This document shows, in pieces, positions 24,259 through 26,324 of a stretch of DNA of 26,324 nt. The DNA lies in NCBI GenBank assembly GCA_964523015.1, contig CAZFXN010000043.1, positions 1 to 26,324 of the forward strand, in the 5' to 3' direction. The stretch comes from JAWXBT01 sp964523015 (lineage in GTDB: Bacteria; Bdellovibrionota_C; UBA2361; J135). Within the stretch, counting starts at the first letter, position 1. Each line of letters begins with the position of its first letter. Both the position numbers and the translations under genes were made by a program. The notes below the pieces were generated by a model. That model was not told the DNA's origin, did not search any database, and saw nothing but the letters and a program-made list of their open reading frames with translations.

Positions 24259-24432
24259 CTACGCCGCTACCTTCTTAGTGGCCTTCTTAGTGGCCTTCTT
24301 AGATGCCTTTTTAGGCACAAAATGAATTTCAAGCTTATGATTAAGCGTGGCCGCCGCCACCAATGCCTGCACCTCCGGATCCTCGCCGATCATGCTATCA
24401 ATAAATTTCAGTGCATCTTTACTCTTAACCAT
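24259..24432 (-). CDS. 57-residue protein with Lys-rich repeat tail
   Basis: GGAGAG lies about eight bases before the ATG. The N-terminal part reads K-S-K-D-A-L-K-F-I-D-S-M-I-G-E-D-P-E-V-Q, then ALVAAATLNHKLEI. It resembles the short helical N-terminus that precedes the HTH domain in HigA-like antitoxins (I-G-D-D-P-E-L-x ... N-x-x-I-A), but no HTH follows. Instead there is a basic tail KKASKKATKKATKKVAA encoded by three 12-bp repeats. The gene's ATG overlaps the stop of a 31-codon frame (24425-24520). A truncated copy sits at 23531-23614. I cannot assign a function; nucleic-acid binding through the tail is possible. Confidence 0.55.
   Translation of the reverse strand: MVKSKDALKFIDSMIGEDPEVQALVAAATLNHKLEIHFVPKKASKKATKKATKKVAA
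24271..24306 (-). repeat. 12-bp tandem repeat encoding the KKAT units
   Basis: CTTCTTAGTGGC occurs twice exactly (24271-24282, 24283-24294) and then as CTTCTTAGATGC (24295-24306). On the coding strand it gives Lys-Lys-Ala-Thr/Ser units. Confidence 0.85.
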
Positions 24433-24520
24433 CTTCAATCTCTCCGTAATAGGTATGACCCTCTTGATCTTTAATAAATAAATTCATTTTCTCTACTGAA
24501 ATTGGCTCCTCACCTTGCAT
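24425..24520 (-). CDS. 31-residue frame coupled to the small Lys-rich gene
   Basis: The product is acidic (MQGEEPISVEKMNLFIKDQ, then EGHTYYGEIEDG). Its stop overlaps the start of the next gene within ATGGTTAA, which suggests translational coupling. Its own start lies in the end of the DinD fragment and has no clear ribosome site. The sequence has a strand-turn-strand look (LFIKDQEGHTYYGEI), but I do not recognise it; it may be a decayed gene end. Confidence 0.3.
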   Translation of the reverse strand: MQGEEPISVEKMNLFIKDQEGHTYYGEIEDG

Positions 24521-24671
24521 AAATATTTTTCTCTGACTGCGAAAGTTTTTCTCGAGCCGATAACCGTTCCAGCTCCGCGAGTCTCTGCTCAATTAATTCC
24601 TGCTTCCTCGTTTGAACTGCAAAATATGTTTGAGCAAACGCGATTTCAGCTTTGGATGAAGCTTTGATTCA
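24510..24671 (-). pseudogene. Fragment of a DinD-like (DNA-damage-inducible protein D) gene
   Basis: A frame without a start codon reads S-S-K-A-E-I-A-F-A-Q-T-Y-F-A-V-Q-T-R-K-Q-E-L-I-E-Q-R-L, then AELERLSAREKLSQSEKNIY. A-Q-T-Y-F-A-V-Q-T-R-K-Q-E-L is the hallmark of the middle of DinD-family proteins, which are about 270 residues or longer. Both ends are missing: upstream the frame hits TGA at once within the nuclease gene's tail region, and downstream it stops after NIYAR where the family continues. Only about 50 residues survive, so it is non-functional. Confidence 0.7.
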
Positions 24672-24696
24672 AGCTCTGCTCCATCGTTGCTCATTT

Positions 24697-25803
24697 CTAC
24701 CTCAATTTGCCCTTATTATTTTCAAATCGCTTCCGACTTTTATTCAGCTCTGCCACTAAAGTCTTCTCATCGGGCAGAGCCATTTTGTATTCTGCTGCAA
24801 GAACTTTGTTCGGTAACCCATCAAGGGCATACTTTGCGAGCATTTCCCCCTTTGAAGCACACAAGATTAATCCGACAGGAGGATTTTCATCGTTATGTGT
24901 CCAGTGAGTACGTGCATAATTTAAATAAAGATGCATTTGTCCTACATCTGCAGGTGTCAACTTGCCGAGCTTCAAATCCACAATCACAAGGCATCGTAAG
25001 CGACGATGATAAAATACAAGATCAACTCTATACCATTCGTTATCTACTCTGAGACGTTTCTGTCTACCTACAAAAGTAAAATCACCGCCTAACTCTAGTA
25101 GGAAAGCTTCAAGCCTTCGAATCAAAGCCTCTTCCAGGTCGCTTTCAGAATACTCGTCTTTAAGATCGAGAAACTCCAAGATGTAGGGATCTTTAATTTC
25201 CTCCTCTGCGGTAACAGCATCTTCAGATTTCGACCTCTGCCCTTTTATTAACACGGCGGTTTTGTTTTTCGAGAGAAGAGTTCTCTCGAAAAATTGGCTT
25301 CCTATCTGACGATCAAGCTGTCTTATTGACCAGCCGCCTCGAATGGCTTCTTGCTCATAGAAGTTTCGAGCTTCATGTTTCTCGACAGACAAAAGCCTTA
25401 CATAATGTGACCAAGGAAGTGGGAATTGATGTTGATTCCTTTGCGATTTTAGATCCTTTGAAGCAGAAGGATTAGATTCCCCAGACACTGTCTGGGGAAT
25501 TGACCACAACCTGTAAAACCGCCGCATATATTCGAGATTAGCCTTGGAAAACCCACGACCATATTTACCCGTAAGATCAGCAGAAAGCTTAACAAGTAAC
25601 GTTTTTCCATACTCAGCCCTTTGCTCCCCTGATTGTTCATGCTCTACGATCTGCTTACCAATTTCCCAATATGTGATTGTTATAATCGTATTTACAGACC
25701 GTGCTGAAGCCAGTCTAGCCACCTCAAGCAATTCATAAACTCTATTTAACAGAGAGCCATATCCTGCTCTTGCTGAGGGCGATATTTTCTTTGTTTGGTG
25801 CAT
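24697..25803 (-). CDS. DUF1016/YhcG-type PD-(D/E)xK nuclease-fold protein
   Basis: The 368-residue protein is full length for the family. Residues about 15-165 are the helical DUF1016 N-terminal domain (YWEIGKQIVEHEQ, YGKTLLVKLS, LEYMRRFYRLW, WSHYVRLLSV). Residues about 205-360 are the nuclease-fold domain with Asp261 (VDLVFYH) and Asp276-x-Lys278 (LVIVDLKLGK), the PD-(D/E)xK catalytic pattern, followed by Gln289 and Tyr293. Family members often sit in mobile and defence islands, next to restriction genes; a biological role is not established. It is flanked by a RhuM fragment upstream and a DinD fragment downstream, and a perfect palindrome lies 41 bases before its ATG. Confidence 0.85.
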   Translation of the reverse strand: MHQTKKISPSARAGYGSLLNRVYELLEVARLASARSVNTIITITYWEIGKQIVEHEQSGEQRAEYGKTLLVKLSADLTGKYGRGFSKANLEYMRRFYRLWSIPQTVSGESNPSASKDLKSQRNQHQFPLPWSHYVRLLSVEKHEARNFYEQEAIRGGWSIRQLDRQIGSQFFERTLLSKNKTAVLIKGQRSKSEDAVTAEEEIKDPYILEFLDLKDEYSESDLEEALIRRLEAFLLELGGDFTFVGRQKRLRVDNEWYRVDLVFYHRRLRCLVIVDLKLGKLTPADVGQMHLYLNYARTHWTHNDENPPVGLILCASKGEMLAKYALDGLPNKVLAAEYKMALPDEKTLVAELNKSRKRFENNKGKLR

Positions 25804-26074
25804 AATTTTCTTGATTTATAATCTTGTAACATTCTAAGCCTGTAGTATGTGCAACTTTTGCACATACTGAGATTTTCTCTAACTCATTAGCATCAAAGAT
25901 GTTTTTAAGATGCTTAGTAACTACTGTTCGATCTACTTCAAAAAGATCTGCCATTCTTTTCTGAGTTATCCAGACATTCTCACCAGCATACAATACCTCA
26001 ATATTCATTGCCCCATCGATGGAGCGATAAAAAGTAATCTGGTTGTCTTGCTGTGGAGCCTTAGATTTTACCAT
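25742..26074 (-). pseudogene. Truncated RhuM-like protein
   Basis: Residues about 14-78 of this 110-codon frame match the N-terminal domain of RhuM-family proteins: V-W-I-T-Q-K-R-M-A-D-L-F-E-V, then TKHLKNIFDANEL and the SVCAKVAHTT segment. Family proteins are about 330 residues and continue with a YYNLDAIISVGYR segment, which is absent here. After residue 78 the frame runs into an unrelated sequence that overlaps the 5' end of the DUF1016 gene in another phase. It is therefore a 5' remnant, although its start (ATG 26074) and first domain are intact. RhuM homologues occur in pathogenicity and defence islands. Confidence 0.75.
25844..25868. promoter_or_regulatory. Perfect 25-bp palindrome before the DUF1016 gene
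   Basis: AGTATGTGCAA (25844-25854) and TTGCACATACT (25858-25868) are exact inverted repeats of 11 bp with a 3-base spacer. They lie 41 bases upstream of the DUF1016 start and inside the RhuM-like coding stretch that reads SVCAKVAHT. The size and symmetry suit an operator for a dimeric regulator; the protein-coding explanation for the sequence cannot be excluded. Confidence 0.5.
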
Positions 26075-26324
26075 TCACTAATTTCTCAGGTATTAACAAG
26101 TGTATATTCTAGTATATTTCTATATCAAACAATTAAAGAATGCAAGCTTGTTTTACAAAACATAAACCACATTAAACGGGGACGAGAAGTCCTACAGGTG
26201 TTAGGCAATATCCAAGATGTATAAAATCTTCGACCAAAAATTCACCATTGGCTGAGATACTACAATCGGTAAAATACATGTGGAGGAACAATTAGGATTG
26301 GTGTGAAAGGCACTAAATATGAGC

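Noticed and set aside
24592..24693. 33-codon frame starting just after the DUF1016 stop
   Set aside because: It overlaps the DinD fragment, whose frame carries the recognisable family sequence.
26303..26324. Possible gene start at the right edge (GTG 26303 or ATG 26319)
   Set aside because: AGGA and AAAGG lie at suitable distances, but only a few codons are visible, so no call can be supported.
22391..26324. A complete new multi-gene defence system
   Set aside because: Only one intact effector-like gene (DUF1016) and one regulator are present; the rest are fragments, so a system cannot be claimed from this window.

Overview
The window reads as a piece of chromosome from an AT-rich (roughly 38-40% GC by eye) Gram-negative bacterium. 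Evidence for a Gram-negative envelope: an LPS-core heptose epimerase (HldD), several lipid-carrier-type membrane glycosyltransferases, lipoproteins, signal peptides, and CcmH. The CcmH cysteine spacing (C-x7-C) and the mixture of an RlmM-like rRNA methyltransferase, FlgM and a eukaryote-like Ser/Thr kinase would fit a deltaproteobacterium-like or other little-cultivated lineage, but the taxonomy is only an inference.

Layout. 1-970: the 3' part of a GC-richer gene for a beta-rich, probably exported protein, followed by a 26-bp bulged hairpin; composition then drops abruptly. 1073-4199: a small Cys-rich secreted protein, a fragment of a duplicated metalloprotease gene, a DUF4143-type AAA ATPase broken by one in-frame stop, and the intact secreted HExxH metalloprotease. 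4247-10455: a same-strand cluster of two polytopic GT-C-type proteins, hldD and a class I methyltransferase, probably for surface glycan/LPS assembly. 10448-11577: pyrE-ccmH, translationally coupled. 11777-13636: a membrane-anchored Ser/Thr kinase. 13637-14492: 856 bases without a convincing protein gene but with a 52-63% GC block full of inverted repeats, my best candidate for an undescribed structured RNA. 14493-18425 (minus): phhB-like, murI, secA in a probable operon. 18495-22354: a class IV aminotransferase, three rRNA methyltransferase-type genes (RlmM-like, TrmH/SpoU, RlmH) and an isolated FlgM-type anti-sigma factor.

22391-26324 is an accessory stretch: a WYL regulator, a tiny protein whose lipobox cysteine is replaced by Tyr, two lipoprotein-gene remnants fused out of frame, two diverged copies of a very small gene, a DinD fragment, an intact DUF1016/YhcG PD-(D/E)xK nuclease and a truncated RhuM with a perfect 25-bp palindrome. 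This is the pattern of a decaying defence/mobile-gene island. No complete new multi-gene defence system can be claimed.

Two themes recur: short in-frame tandem repeats (12- and 15-bp units) inside otherwise conserved genes, and tight packing with convergent or tail-to-head overlaps.
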